A stretch of 37,271 nt of DNA, taken from assembly GCA_000277445.1 (NCBI GenBank), contig AJWJ01000212.1:1-37271 (forward strand). The letters are read 5' to 3'. This DNA comes from Polysphondylium violaceum. Lineage: Eukaryota; Evosea; Eumycetozoa; Dictyosteliales; Dictyosteliaceae. The notes under the pieces are model-generated. The model was not told where the DNA came from. It worked only from the letters and a program-made list of their open reading frames with translations, and ran no database searches. Numbering within the stretch: position 1 is the stretch's first letter; each line of letters begins with the position of its first letter. Below are positions 10,867 to 21,948 of this stretch, piece by piece. The translations under genes and the position numbers were made by a program.

Positions 10867-11222
10867 ATTTGTTTATAAGCAATCAATGTATGTCAAACAC
10901 ACTCACACAGATATATTGCTACGAAGCCTCAACAAAAAAAAATTAAAATTTATGAAGAAAAAATCTTCTTTTTTTTTCATAAAAACATTTATCTTTTTTT
11001 ATGTATCATTTTTACAGAAATAATAATTTATCACTATTCCAAGAGAATGAATAGAAATCGTATCAAATCTTATCAGTGAATGATAATTTCCTCTAAATAG
11101 ATACTTCTTCCAATATTTTATAATTGTTTTTTTTTGAAATTTTCTCATAAATTAATAAATTTTATGATTTTTTTCTTGAATTTTACAAGAGAAATTTTTA
11201 TCAGAGCTATCCTGCAATCAGT
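10867..11222. promoter_or_regulatory. Divergent promoter between dysbindin and Thg1-like genes
   Basis: This is 356 bases between two divergent starts. It is rich in oligo(A) and oligo(T) tracts. A weak T/A hairpin (TTTATGA...TCATAAA) spans about 10949-10983. There is no clear TATA box close to either start. Nothing else is visible. Confidence 0.5.
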
Positions 11223-12494
11223 ATGTGGAGTAAAAGCAACAAATTCATTATAAATACTCTATCCTCTTCTAAAAGAATTTCATTATTGCCATCAAGATAT
11301 TATTCTTCAAATACTAATATAACTAATAATAATAGTAATAATAAACCATTGAATCTTTCAGAGGCAATTTTAAACTCTAGATTATTTCATCAACAACCTT
11401 CTCAACTTGTTGAACAAAAACATCATCAACAACAACCTCAATTTGAACAAAAACATCAGCCACCAAAGCAACAACTACACACATTTTCAGATCTTAATAA
11501 AATGGAAGTCGGTGATCGTATGAAATCCTATGAAGCTAATCAACAAATATTGATTCAAAAAGAACAACCATTCATCATTCGTTTAGATGGTCATGGTTTC
11601 TCTAAATTTACAGCTGTATTTAAAAAACCATGGGATATTAGAAGTAGGTAGAAAAGATATAATAAATATAATAATAATAGTTACATTCAATATTAATATT
11701 AATCTCATTTCAACAACAATAGTTCATAATGCAATGATTGAAACAGCAACAGAATTATTAAAAACATTCCATCCTAAATTGGTTTACACCTTTAGTGATG
11801 AAATTACATTATGTTTTCCATTCATTGAAGATCCAGAGAAACCAGAAACTCAAGCTTATGCTGGTAAAGTTCAAAAACTAATTTCTCTAACTGCTGGTTT
11901 TGCTTCAACTGTATTCTACAAATCAATTATGAATCAAAAATATGACCCAGAAGAAAAAAAAGTAATGTACATTATTATTATTATTATTATTATTAATTCC
12001 TTTATATTAATATTTAAATCTATCTATCTATCTATCTATCTATCAATTCACTCTAGTTAATTGAACGTTTACAAACAGCTATACCACATTTTGATTCTAG
12101 AATCTTTACTTTACCAAGCAATGACGAAATTATTCAAAATCTCTTTTGGAGAAGTTCAGTCGATTGTAGAAGAAACAGTGTAGCCAATTTAGGACATGCT
12201 CATTTCAAACCCAAACAAATGTTAGGTGTGAGCAACAGAGAGGTAAAAGAACTCTTACTCACCAAAGGTATCGATTATGACAAAGAACCAGATTGGTATA
12301 AATTTGGTGTATATCTTAAAAAACAATCATACACTCTAAACACTGTGTCTCGATACAACAACGAACAAGTCTCTTGCATAAGAACTAGAATATCAAACTT
12401 TTCATTTGACATCTCTAAATTGGAAAACCCTATGGAGTTTCTCCGAGAAAAAAGTCTACCAGAGGATTTCAATCTCTCTTTAAGAGGAGATTAA
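11223..12494 (+). CDS. Thg1-like protein (3'-5' RNA polymerase), mitochondrial
   Basis: The exons are 11223-11643, 11723-11961 and 12057-12494, encoding 365 residues. The first 30 residues are basic and Ser-rich without acids (MWSKSNKFIINTLSSSKRIS, then LLPSRYYSS), as expected for a mitochondrial presequence. After a Gln-rich linker the Thg1 fold begins at GDRMKSYE. Metal ligands are visible: Asp122 in FIIRLDGHGFSKF and Asp166-Glu167 in YTFSDEITLCF. The C-terminal half has FWRSSVDCRRNSVANLGHAHF in place of the HINNLYN motif of true tRNA-His guanylyltransferases, which marks it as a TLP. Dictyostelid TLPs repair 5' ends of mitochondrial tRNAs or mature mitochondrial rRNA (established for D. 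discoideum). Which paralog this is cannot be told here. Intron 2 carries ATT and CTAT repeats. Confidence 0.9.
12018..12044. repeat. (CTAT)n microsatellite in Thg1-like intron 2
   Basis: About six CTAT units lie just before the exon 3 acceptor CTCTAG. It is a simple repeat acting as part of the pyrimidine-containing intron end. Confidence 0.85.
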
Positions 12495-13207
12495 ATATGT
12501 GCTTATGCTACATGTGTCTAGATAATATGTTATCCCCTCTCTCAATTTTGTTGGTGTGTATAGTTTTTTTTTTTTTATTTACCGCGTTTCGTGCTGTGTG
12601 TGGGGTTATGAGATCTCTTAAATATGTAAAATTTTGAAAATAAAATAAAATAAAATAAATAAATATCTTTTTATCCCAGACGACAATGGCAACACACTCA
12701 CAATAACTTTTCTCATTGAAACAACGATCGTGTTTTTATAGGCTGTTTTGAAAAATGTATATCAATATATGAAAATCTATATTCTGGAGAAAGATAGGGG
12801 GAATCTATATTCATTTTAAAAATTAAATTGAATTTATTTAATTTTTTTTTTGAATTTTTATTTTTTTTAAAAAAATCTAAATTCCTTAAATGAATAATAA
12901 AAGTAGATCTAAAAAGATCTTTTCATTGTTTCGGTTTTTGTGAGGAAATGAGAAAATTTACAAATGGTGGTATTAAATTGTACAGGATCCTCTATTTCAT
13001 TAGTTATCCTTTAAATTTAGTTTGTTAGTTTTTTAAATTATTTTATAGATACCTCTCTCCCTTTATTTATTTTTTTAAAAATTTATAATATCAACAACAG
13101 CAACAGCAATATAGTTTATCGTCTTTGTATAATATTTATTTATTTATATATATATACCCATATCATTTCATATATCCTTAAAAACACACTTTTTATAAAT
13201 ACTCAAA
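12495..13207. other. Intergenic region between Thg1-like and ARM-BTB genes
   Basis: The left part is the 3' end of the Thg1-like gene, with repeated ATAAA units (12637-12664) that offer several poly(A) signals. An AATCTATATTC direct repeat occurs near 12774 and 12803. The right part is oligo(T)/(A)-rich with TATATATATA near 13145, a likely promoter for the gene at 13208. No gene is seen. Confidence 0.55.
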
Positions 13208-15033
13208 ATGAGTTCCTCTATAAATCATATCGAGTCAAATTACTCTACCACTATTCCTTTGGGAAATAGTCATCATCATTCACTTTCATATCTTGAAAAT
13301 ATTGATAGGTAAATAATAATAATAATAGTTTGTGAGGAATAAAAATGATATTAATAATAATAAAAATATAGATTATTAAATTTAACAAAATCAAGTTATA
13401 GTGGTATACAATACACTGGTATTCGAGGATTGGGAGAGTTGTCAAATAGTGAAAATTTTAAATATTTAGTATTGGTATTTGCCAAATATAGATCATTGGA
13501 ACCAATTTACAAATTAATGATATCACCCGATGAAAAGGTGAGATCAGATGTTTTATCTTTGTTGTGGCAATTTTCAGCAGAAGAGAATCTAAAGATTAAA
13601 ATGTATGAAGATAGAATCTTTAAATACTTGATTGAATTATTTGATCTCAATGACGAGAGCACAGAGATGGCAGCATCAGCAATCATTCAAAATCTTTCAG
13701 AGTTTCGTTTGGAAAAGGGTGAAATCAATCAAAATCAAATTAAAATTGCCCACTATCCTCGTATTTTAAATAAGATAATAGAGAGATCAAACAACAACGA
13801 TAGAAGAATTAAATTCCTTTCATGTATGACATTGTGCAATTTATCAATGAATGAAGAGAATAGAATCATGTTTGAACAAAAGAATATATTTAAAGAAATT
13901 ATAGAAAAGTTTAATTTGGAATTTATTAATGACAGTGAATTTCCTTCTTCATTCAATTGGTTAACTCTTCAACCTCACATGCCATTGCTTGCTTCAAAAA
14001 ATGAACATGTTCAAATATTTGTTTTATATTGTCTTCATAGTTTTAGTCTCTCTGAAAAATATAATAGAAAACTATGGAGAGTATTGGGTACAAATCAAGG
14101 TATTAGATCTTTAGTTAAATTAAAAGAATCTAAAAATATTTTGGTAAAAGATTTTTCAACCAAAATTTCAGATATTTTATCAATTGGTAAAAATATATAT
14201 AATTCGTTTAAAAATATAATATATATTAATAGTCTATTTTTTATAAAAATTAATTAATAGATAATGATACATTTGAATGGGATAGAGAAGAAAGTCAAGA
14301 AACAATGAATGAAAATATACAAAATTTATTTAATAATGAATCAATGTTTCCAGATATATATATTAAGTCATCATCAAATCAAAATGGTTTTTATATTCAT
14401 AGATGTTTATGTATTTCAAGATGTCCAAATCTTTTTAAATTATTCCAAATTGGTTTAAATAGTAATAGTAGTAATAATAATAATAATAATTTATTTAATA
14501 ATATAGTTTTAAAAAATAATAACTATCAAGATACAAAACAAGAGATTGAATTGGAACATGACTTTTATCAAATCTTTTATCAAATCTTTAGATGGATCTA
14601 TGGTTTTGAAATTGAAATCAACTCTGAAACAATGGCAAAAACTTTACTCCCATTTGCAAGATTATTGGATTTAAACGAAATTGTCGAAACTTGTGAATAT
14701 GCTTTATGGCATCATATCAATTTAAATAATTGTTCAGAGTTGTTACACTTGTCATTGGAAAACAATGCACCACAATTGGAAAAAGTTTGTATCGAATTCA
14801 TATTAAGAAACATTGAGTTGTTGTATTTTGGTGATTTTGATTCCTTGGGTAATCAAACCTATTACATGGACAATGATATTGGTAAGCTTTGGAATGGTGT
14901 TTGGACAGATAAAACAAAAGAGTATGTCATAAACAAATATCAAATTTTCAAACAACAAAAGAAAATAGAAATTCAACATATAAACAAGGAAGCTTTTCAA
15001 AGTTCAAGGGAGGCATCTTCTTTTAGGATTTAA
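13208..15033 (+). CDS. Armadillo-repeat plus BTB domain protein
   Basis: The exons are 13208-13308, 13372-14186 and 14261-15033, encoding 562 residues. Exon 1 is a Ser/His-rich leader. Exon 2 is a helical armadillo-like repeat array (about 35-305), with repeats such as KVRSDVLSLLWQFSAEENLK, TEMAASAIIQNLSE, RRIKFLSCMTLCNLSMNEEN and VQIFVLYCLHSFSLSEKYNR. Exon 3 has a short acidic linker and a BTB domain (about 332-460) with FPDIYIKSS, FYIHRCLCISRCPNLFKLF and IFRWIYGF, then a BACK-like helical end and a basic tail. The BTB contains an Asn-rich loop. ARM-BTB proteins include ARMC5 in animals and ARIA in plants, which act as CUL3 adaptors; that role is inferred here. Splice phases agree at both junctions. 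Confidence 0.85.
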
Positions 15034-15395
15034 ATAAATTAATACAATTTATTTTTATCTATCTTTAAATCTTTAAACCATATCTTTTTTTTTTTTACTC
15101 TTGTTTATTCTTTATTTATTTAAATAGTTTTCACTTTACTTTTATATCATTGTTGTTTTTTGGCTTATTTTAGTATCCAATCAGAGGTAAAGGTGTTTGA
15201 TTAATAAAATAAAAGAGTGGGTGGAGTTCAAGTGGTGAATCACTAAGATCACAAAATGGTAAAAAAAATTGAATTTTATTATTTTGCAAAAATTGGAGAG
15301 CAAAATTTAATTTTTTTTATCATAACAATACTATTTTTGATAAAAAACACACCTCCATCAAAACGGGTATAATTTATAAATCTATATCTATAAAT
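15034..15395. other. Intergenic region between ARM-BTB and kinase genes
   Basis: This is 362 bases of AT-rich DNA with oligo(T) runs and a TATAAAT box near 15388-15394, directly before the kinase start. I see nothing else in it. Confidence 0.5.
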
Positions 15396-16656
15396 ATGAG
15401 TAGTCAACATAGATTTACCAAAGATGAATTTCAGATACCTGATATTGCTCCTATAGTAGATAGTCCATGTAAGTTTAGTAGGAAAACATAAAAAAATAAC
15501 AATAAATTAACGACCAAACATCATATTAAATAATCAAATAGTTTCAAATGGTTTGTTCAGTCATTTTCATTCAAATCATGAAGTTGGTGGCTCTAGCCCA
15601 AATAAATGTTTTATTCCTGAAAGTATTTGGGATAAACGTTCACTATCATTACCAAATCAATCAATTGAAATAACATCACAAAAGGTTTCAAAAAATCGTT
15701 TTGTTCCAAAAGATAAAAAGAAATCATACAAGAATAATAAATTAACAACAACTACAACTACAACTACAACAACAACAACAACAACTACTACTACAAACAA
15801 TAAATGTAAAAAATGGGAAATTAAATATACTGATCTTTCACTTGATATTGAAATTGGTCGTGGAAACTATGGTAAAGTTTATAGAGGTCAATGGCTGGGA
15901 ACAGATATAGCTGTCAAAACAAATGAAGATGAAAAGAAATTATCAAAACAAATGTTTTATGATGAAGCCAAAACTCTCTATAGTCTTCGTCACTCACATA
16001 TCGTACAATTCTTTGGTACCTCTACAATGGATAATCGTGATTGTATCATTACTGAATTGATGGCCTGTAGTCTTGGTCAATATTTAAAAAACAATCCAAA
16101 AGTTTTTAAAACAGATCCACAACTATGCGTCAAAATTGCTCTAGACATTGCTAAAGGAATGGTGTATCTTCACGCCTCAAATATTCTCCACAATGATCTA
16201 ACATCCAATAACGTGCTCCTAAGCAGTTTAAACGATTTTATTTGTAAAATTACCGATTTTGGCCTTAGCACCTGTGGTCAAGCAACAAAACCTGTTGGTT
16301 GTATACCCTATGTTGCTCCAGAAGTTTTCCAAGGCACTCCAAACACCAAAGAAAGTGATGTCTATTCTTTTGGCATCATCCTTTGGGAGCTTTTACAACC
16401 AAAGAACCAAATTCAAGAGATTGTCGAAATTATTAGAGCTACCGAGTTTAAAGACTATGCAACCTATCGTCCACCAATTCCAGCAGAGACTCCAACCGAA
16501 ATACTAAAACTTTTAAATCAATGTTGGGATCCAATTCCATTCAAAAGACCTTCATTCCAAGAAATTTTGAAAAGTCTCAATCAAATGTACACCAAACCAG
16601 ATTTATTATTACCAGTTAAAGTTGAAGAACCAATTAAAAATGGTTATATTAACTAA
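15396..16656 (+). CDS. Protein kinase, TKL-type, with HND in place of HRD
   Basis: The exons are 15396-15468 and 15542-16656, encoding 395 residues. A disordered leader ends in a run of 17 Thr (15745-15795). The kinase domain covers about 125-385. It has the Gly loop GRGNYGKVYRG (from Gly130), Lys150 (IAVK), the catalytic loop HNDLTSNNVLL (Asp243), DFG (Asp263), APE in YVAPEVF, and DVYSFGIILWELL. This pattern is that of tyrosine-kinase-like kinases, which are abundant in dictyostelids and mostly phosphorylate Ser/Thr. The Arg of HRD is Asn242; all residues needed for catalysis remain, so it is a non-RD kinase rather than a pseudokinase. No other domain is visible. It converges on APC8, with 78 bases between the stops that hold AATAAA signals for both strands. 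Confidence 0.92.
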
Positions 16657-16734
16657 TATTTATTTTCTCTTCCTTGTACATTATTAATTTTTTCAACAAA
16701 TAAAAGTATATTATTTATTATAAATAAAACATTT

Positions 16735-18513
16735 TTAACGTTTACTATGTATTTCAATTAAAATAGCTTTGGCTTCTTCTTTTTCAGGACCGGCATAGTC
16801 GAGTAAACGAAGACAATACTTTTCAGCTTGATTTAAAAGATTTGTATTTTTACAGTGATTGGCAAGGAATAAGAGAGCATCGATAATTTCTTGGCCATCT
16901 ATTTTCTCATTGTCGCAATGATAGAGATTCTTTTTATAATAGTAGGCTGCCTTTTCATTGTTTTGCATTTCTTGGTATAGTTTGGCGAGTTTGTTGATTG
17001 CCACTCTTTCTCTGTCAAAATTTTCTTCGGCACGTTCGTAGCATTTGATTGCGTCTGGAATTCGATCAATGTATTCGTAGCATCCACCAGCGGCACACCA
17101 CATTCTAGGATCATAGGGACGAAGGGTGGTGGCTTTTTTAAAGTAATACAACGAGTATAGGGGTAATTTCAAGAGTTGGTAGGTCTGACCCAACCCAAAC
17201 CAAGCACGATAGTCACGTGGATTAATGTCTACAGCTTTTCTATAGGCATTGATAGCGGCCGACACATTTTTAACCTCGAGGAATTCGTGTCCTATCAATG
17301 TCCACGCAGACAAATACTTGGGGTTGAGTCTCAGGGCTCTTTGGAAATACATAATGGCATTGGTATGCTCCAATCTTAAACTATAGTAATTTCCAACTAT
17401 ACAACATGTCTCTGGACAATATTTTTCAATCTTGGTTGCCTTGTGCGCCAACATACTCAATGCGGCCCTCTTGTCACAAACATACAATATATTGCTATAG
17501 ATATCCATACTTTCCAATCGATTTGGTTCCAATTCAATCAATTTTTCAAACAATTCCTCTCCTACATCATAAGCCCTGAGATTATAATTACCGATGGCCA
17601 TCTGGGCCAATATATAGGTTGAGTTTGAAAATGTTTGAGAAAGATTCTGATAAATGGAAATGGATTCATTATTTTGTTGGAGCTCCAGTTTAAAATGTGC
17701 CAAAAAAAAGTCTTTCATAAAGTGATCGGGCACAGAGAGTTGCATACCAAATACGGCAAAATCAGAACACAGTGTTGAAAGATCTGACCATGCAGACCAA
17801 TTGCAAGGATACCTCTTGACCGACTCAAACAATACCTTTCGTGCTGTTACCAAGTCGTTTTGTCTTTTTAGCAATATGGAATACAAATAAAGATTAAATC
17901 CATCCATTTCCGTTGCTCCACATTCATTGTAAAACTTGTGATAGAATCTTGTGAGTTTTTTAAATTCTTGATAGGTTTCTGGATTTCCATAATAGGCCTG
18001 TAGGGCTTTATTTGTTTCCCTCACAGACTTTTGATCCAAACTTGTACTTGACATGGGATCTTCGTTTGGTGGACCATTATTATTGTTGTTGCTATTATTA
18101 CTGTTGCTGTTCATCCCATGAGTACCTGTATTCTCTGCGGCTTCAAGTGATGAAAGACTATAGTGTTCAACATTTTCTTCTTCTCTTCTCTTTTCTATTG
18201 CTAAATATAAAGCATAGCATCTTAAAAAGATATTTAATTGATATTTACAATCTTGAAGAGCATCTACACATCGTCTATACTCTTTGAGATCAAAATAGCT
18301 CTTTGCCAACAGATATTTTATATGTTCATTTGATCCTATTGGAGGAGATGATTTTTCTATATTTGTTGTAGTTGTTACTGTATCTGCTATTTTACTTGAT
18401 CTTAAATTACTATTTAATCCATTCAATTGTTCAGCTGACCATTTCGATGCCACATAGAGTCCTCTTGCTGATAAATCATTGATTGATTGTATTAATTCTA
18501 ATTTAATATTCAT
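16735..18513 (-). CDS. anapc8: Anaphase-promoting complex subunit 8 (CDC23)
   Basis: This single-exon gene encodes 592 residues, the length of human CDC23 (597). It is built from TPR repeats. The APC8 hallmarks are clear: SDFAVFGMQLSVPDHFMKDF in the middle, RLESMDIYSNILYV, CPETCCIVGNYYSLRLEHTN and NPKYLSAWTLIGHEFLEVKN, followed by AINAYRKAVDINPRDYRAWF and LRPYDPRMWCAAGGCYE. The N-terminal half carries a dictyostelid Asn-rich insert (about 133-150). APC8 is a scaffold TPR subunit of the APC/C, the nuclear ubiquitin ligase that drives anaphase and mitotic exit, and it helps position the activators CDC20 and CDH1. It shares a 153-base divergent promoter with the AAA ATPase at 18667. Confidence 0.96.
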   Translation of the reverse strand: MNIKLELIQSINDLSARGLYVASKWSAEQLNGLNSNLRSSKIADTVTTTTNIEKSSPPIGSNEHIKYLLAKSYFDLKEYRRCVDALQDCKYQLNIFLRCYALYLAIEKRREEENVEHYSLSSLEAAENTGTHGMNSNSNNSNNNNNGPPNEDPMSSTSLDQKSVRETNKALQAYYGNPETYQEFKKLTRFYHKFYNECGATEMDGFNLYLYSILLKRQNDLVTARKVLFESVKRYPCNWSAWSDLSTLCSDFAVFGMQLSVPDHFMKDFFLAHFKLELQQNNESISIYQNLSQTFSNSTYILAQMAIGNYNLRAYDVGEELFEKLIELEPNRLESMDIYSNILYVCDKRAALSMLAHKATKIEKYCPETCCIVGNYYSLRLEHTNAIMYFQRALRLNPKYLSAWTLIGHEFLEVKNVSAAINAYRKAVDINPRDYRAWFGLGQTYQLLKLPLYSLYYFKKATTLRPYDPRMWCAAGGCYEYIDRIPDAIKCYERAEENFDRERVAINKLAKLYQEMQNNEKAAYYYKKNLYHCDNEKIDGQEIIDALLFLANHCKNTNLLNQAEKYCLRLLDYAGPEKEEAKAILIEIHSKR

Positions 18514-18666
18514 AATCTATTTATTATTATTGTTGTTTCTACACTGATATACATATATATCTTTATATATATTTATAATTTGATCATTTATCTTTTTTTT
18601 TTTCTTTTTTTTTTCAAATTGAAAAAAAAAAAAGCGCGCTTTTGATTTCATATTCGAAAAACGAAA
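18514..18666. promoter_or_regulatory. Short bidirectional promoter with GCGCGC palindrome
   Basis: Only 153 bases separate the APC8 and AAA ATPase starts, so one region must drive both. It contains a T-tract/A-tract hairpin (18605-18631, 13-base arms around one A). Next to it is the 14-base palindrome AAAAGCGCGCTTTT (18630-18643), the only GC block in the gap. A candidate TATATATATTTATAA lies on the APC8 side near 18565-18580. Confidence 0.6.
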
Positions 18667-20871
18667 ATGATAGGTATATTCTCTGAATATGTAATAAATA
18701 ATCAAATTAGAGTTAATCCAATCACTATATGTAATAATTCATTACATTGTTATCAATTTATTCAATTATATATTCAGGATAGAGTTGTACCGATATTATT
18801 TGAAGTTGTCCCTGATATTACTATCGATGATGACCAAATTGCTTTATTACCAACATGGTTACAATCAATGTTTGGTTTAAAGTCTAGTGTTAATATTAAA
18901 TTATCACCAATTTTAATTAATAACAATAACCATATTAATAGTAATAATACTAAAATTGAATTTCAAAGTATTCAAACAAATAATTCAAGTAATCTAAATG
19001 ATTTTCGTAATGATTTTTTAATTAAAATTATTAAAAGGACTTTATTAAATAAGCCTGTATGTAGTTGAACTGTATACCTATATATTAAAACCTAAACTAA
19101 TTTATTTGATTATAGATAATTAAAGATATAGATTATATGATACCAATATTAGGAACTGAATATTTATTTAGAGTAAAACATATAGATAATAGTAATGATA
19201 ATAATAGCACATTAGTTTTAAATAAAAGTCATATTATAGAAATAGTTGAACAAGAGAATGATAGTTTAATATCTACAACTCAAATACCAATAGAAATTCA
19301 AGATTTAGAAGATGAGATTAAAGAATTAACAAAACTTATTAAATTAAAGTTTTCAAATAATAATAGTAATAATAATAATAATATATTATCATTTATGAAT
19401 ACAAAATGTATTGCAATAGATGGACCAGAAGGAACTTGTAAAACACAATTAATAGATTTCATTAAAGAATTATTCCCTTTATTCAAGTTTGTTAAAATAC
19501 AAGATTTAAATACTGTAGATATAATTGATAATAGTAATAAAGAGCCAACTATATTGATAATCAATAACTTGGATTCATTAGTAGGAAGTAAACAACAAGC
19601 CAATGATAATAATCAAGTAAAGAAAAAAGTACAAAAGTTTTGTTTTATTTTAGATCATTTACAATCAAATCAATTAATAATATCCACATGTAAATCAATA
19701 GAATTTCTAGACAACTCTTTAACAAGAGCAGGTAGAATTGATAGATTTATTCATCTTTCTATTCCAACTCAATTAAAAAGAGTAGTTTTATTTAAATCCA
19801 TTTTAAATCAAACACCCATTACATCAAATTTATCCAAAGATCAATTTATCTTGGAATTGGCAAAAGTATGTATAAATGTAATAAATAGTCATAGTATTAG
19901 ATAATGATAATAACCATTATTTTCACAAATAGATTACACCAGGTTTTATTTTTAAAGATATAATTAAACTTGTTAGAACAGCTGCATTAATAGCTTCTTG
20001 TAAAGAATCAATGATTATGGACAATATTGGATTGGATTTAAATGATTTTAAAGAGGCATTGATAACAGTGAAGCCATCAAATTTAGTTAGTTTTGATGTT
20101 ACGATACAGAGTACTAGCTGGGATCAAATTGGAGGTTATCAATATATAAAAGACAGATTCCAAGAGCTAATTGAATGGCCAATGAAACACAATGATACAT
20201 TCAAACGTTTGGGATTAACAAATTCCTCTGGAGTCCTTTTACATGGTCCTTCAGGATGTGGAAAGACTTTGATGGTTAAAGCTGTCGCAAGTTCAATGAA
20301 TATCAATTTCATCTCTGTAAAAGGATCAGATATCTACTCTAAATGGTTGGGTGATAGTGAACAACTTGTTAGAGATCTATTTTCTCGAGCTCGTTTATCT
20401 GCACCTTGTATCCTCTTTTTCGATGAACTTGACTCCTTGGCCGTGAGTCGTGATGGTGATGAAGCAGGTGATAGTGGTGTACAACAACGTATTCTTAGTC
20501 AACTGTTGAACGAGATGGATGGCATTCAAACAAAATCCCAGATATTCTTGTTGGGCTGCACCAATTCGATAGAAAATATAGATTCTGCTATGCTCAGACC
20601 AGGAAGATTTGAAACCATTCTTCAAGTTGGATTACCTACACTCTCTGATAGAGAATCAATTCTTGGGCTCTATTGTTCAACAATGAAATTTGAAAATAGA
20701 GAATGGATTTCAGAGTTTGCTCAAGAAACTCAAGGCTTCACTGGCGCTCAACTCTATCATCTATGTAACCAATCTGGTATCATTCAATTGGAAAAAGACA
20801 TAAATTCTCCATCTATTTCTATAGACTCTCTTCAAGAATGTTTAAAACATATGAAATCAGGTTTATTATAA
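18667..20871 (+). CDS. AFG2B/SPATA5L1-like double AAA+ ATPase
   Basis: The exons are 18667-19056, 19116-19865 and 19933-20871, encoding 692 residues. An N-domain of about 190 residues precedes two AAA+ modules. In D1 the Walker A is GPEGTCKT (233-240; Cys where Gly is usual) and the Walker B is IIINNLDSL (Asn280-Asn281 replace Asp-Glu), so D1 should not hydrolyse ATP. D2 is intact: GPSGCGKT (485-492), ILFFDELDSL (Asp544-Glu545), the pore-loop region KWLGDSE, GCTN sensor 1 and the RPGRFE arginine-finger region. The linker DFKEALITVKPSNL and the short N-domain resemble SPATA5L1 (AFG2B), part of the 55LCC unfoldase acting in ribosome maturation and replisome disassembly. Other CDC48-like ATPases (NVL, PEX1) fit less well. 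It is divergent from APC8. Confidence 0.8.
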
Positions 20872-21353
20872 GTAGTATACACATACACATTGATGATTAA
20901 ATTAAATAAAATATCATCATGAATTTGTTTTAATTGTAATGAAGCCATTTGTTTTCAAATCTCATCCAAAATTGAAAAGTCATAATTTTATTATCGTGAT
21001 TCAAAATATAATTAGTGTTTGTCCCCACCACAAAGTAATATATCTAAATCATAAAGAAAAAACTTCGATCTATACTTGCACCCTAAAATAAAAATTCTTT
21101 TGAAAAGTGGCCAAAATCGGTGTTTGGGCAGTATTCTTTATTTTATTTTGGTAAATTGTTCTTTCAAACTCGAAAGGATTTATAAAATCGATAACCCATT
21201 CTAAAAAAAGAACTTCTATTAATTATAAAAAAACAAAATGAACTTCATTAAAAATTTATATAATTATTTTAGTTTTTTGATTTAAATTTATTGATATCCA
21301 AGCAGCTCCATATACTATTTGAAAACATTTATTTATATATAAAATAATTGAAA
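20872..21353. other. Upstream region of the EF-hand tandem array
   Basis: This region has no gene. It shares blocks with the region before the second EF-hand gene: TATCATCATGAA (near 20909 and 22319), TAACCCATTCTAAAAAAAGAA (near 21193; a close copy near 22400) and AAGCAGCTC just before each start. The duplicated unit therefore includes the promoter. Confidence 0.65.
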
Positions 21354-21948
21354 ATGGAAGGCTTAAATAGTTCGGAAATAAAGTTGGTTGAAGAACAAGT
21401 TCAAAATTTCTTTAACAAGATTGACAAAGATCTCAATGGAGTGGTAACTTATGGAGAATGTATTGATTATTGGAAAACCCAAGGAGTCAAAGACCCCAAG
21501 TATATCACAAATATGATTTTTCTCCAAAATGATAAAAACAATGATGCAAGAATTACAACAGCAGAATTTAGAAGTGTTTGTATTTAGATTTAACTCCTCA
21601 TAATAGTAATGACAGTTGCGCCCAACGTATATTCACCCACTATTGTTTTCATAAAATTAGGAAGCCACCAAACTTAGAACTGCAATTGTTTATAACAAAG
21701 TTCATGAATTAAACTTGGCAACCTTTTTAAGTAAATTTGATATAAACAACGATGCCAAGATAACTCTCACTGAATTGGAAAATGAGTTTAAAAGAGTTGG
21801 TTGCAGTGACTCAAGATCAGCTGCAGGATGGTTGTTTAGTTCCATGGATAGGGATAAAGATGGCATTATATCAATGGATGATCTTACTAAATGCTTTCAG
21901 AAAATTTATCCAAAAAAAATTGGTACCTTTAACTTCCAGAAACCATAA
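21354..21948 (+). CDS. Four-EF-hand calcium-binding protein, tandem copy 1
   Basis: Two exons, about 21354-21575 and 21661-21948, encode 169 residues. Four EF-hand loops are visible: DKDLNGVVTYGE, DKNNDARITTAE, DINNDAKITLTE and DRDKDGIISMDD. Loops 2 and 3 have Ala at the Gly position; all keep Asp at position 1 and an acidic residue at position 12. The size and four-hand layout match the dictyostelid CBP family of small calcium sensors. The intron can be cut two ways: GTTTGT with TTAG|GAAG, or GTATTT with GGAAG|CC. Both keep the frame and differ only at the join (Glu-Ala against Val-Ser). Reading through the intron would stop after two EF-hands. The first ATG, 21354, lies just after the AAGCAGCTC promoter block. 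Confidence 0.88.

Noticed and set aside
15396-16656. Calling the kinase a pseudokinase
   Set aside because: Only the Arg of HRD is changed; Lys150, Asp243, the catalytic-loop Asn and DFG are present.
18630-18643. E2F site in the APC8 promoter
   Set aside because: E2F needs TTT before the GC core; here the flanks are AAAA...TTTT in the opposite sense, so only a palindrome is reported.
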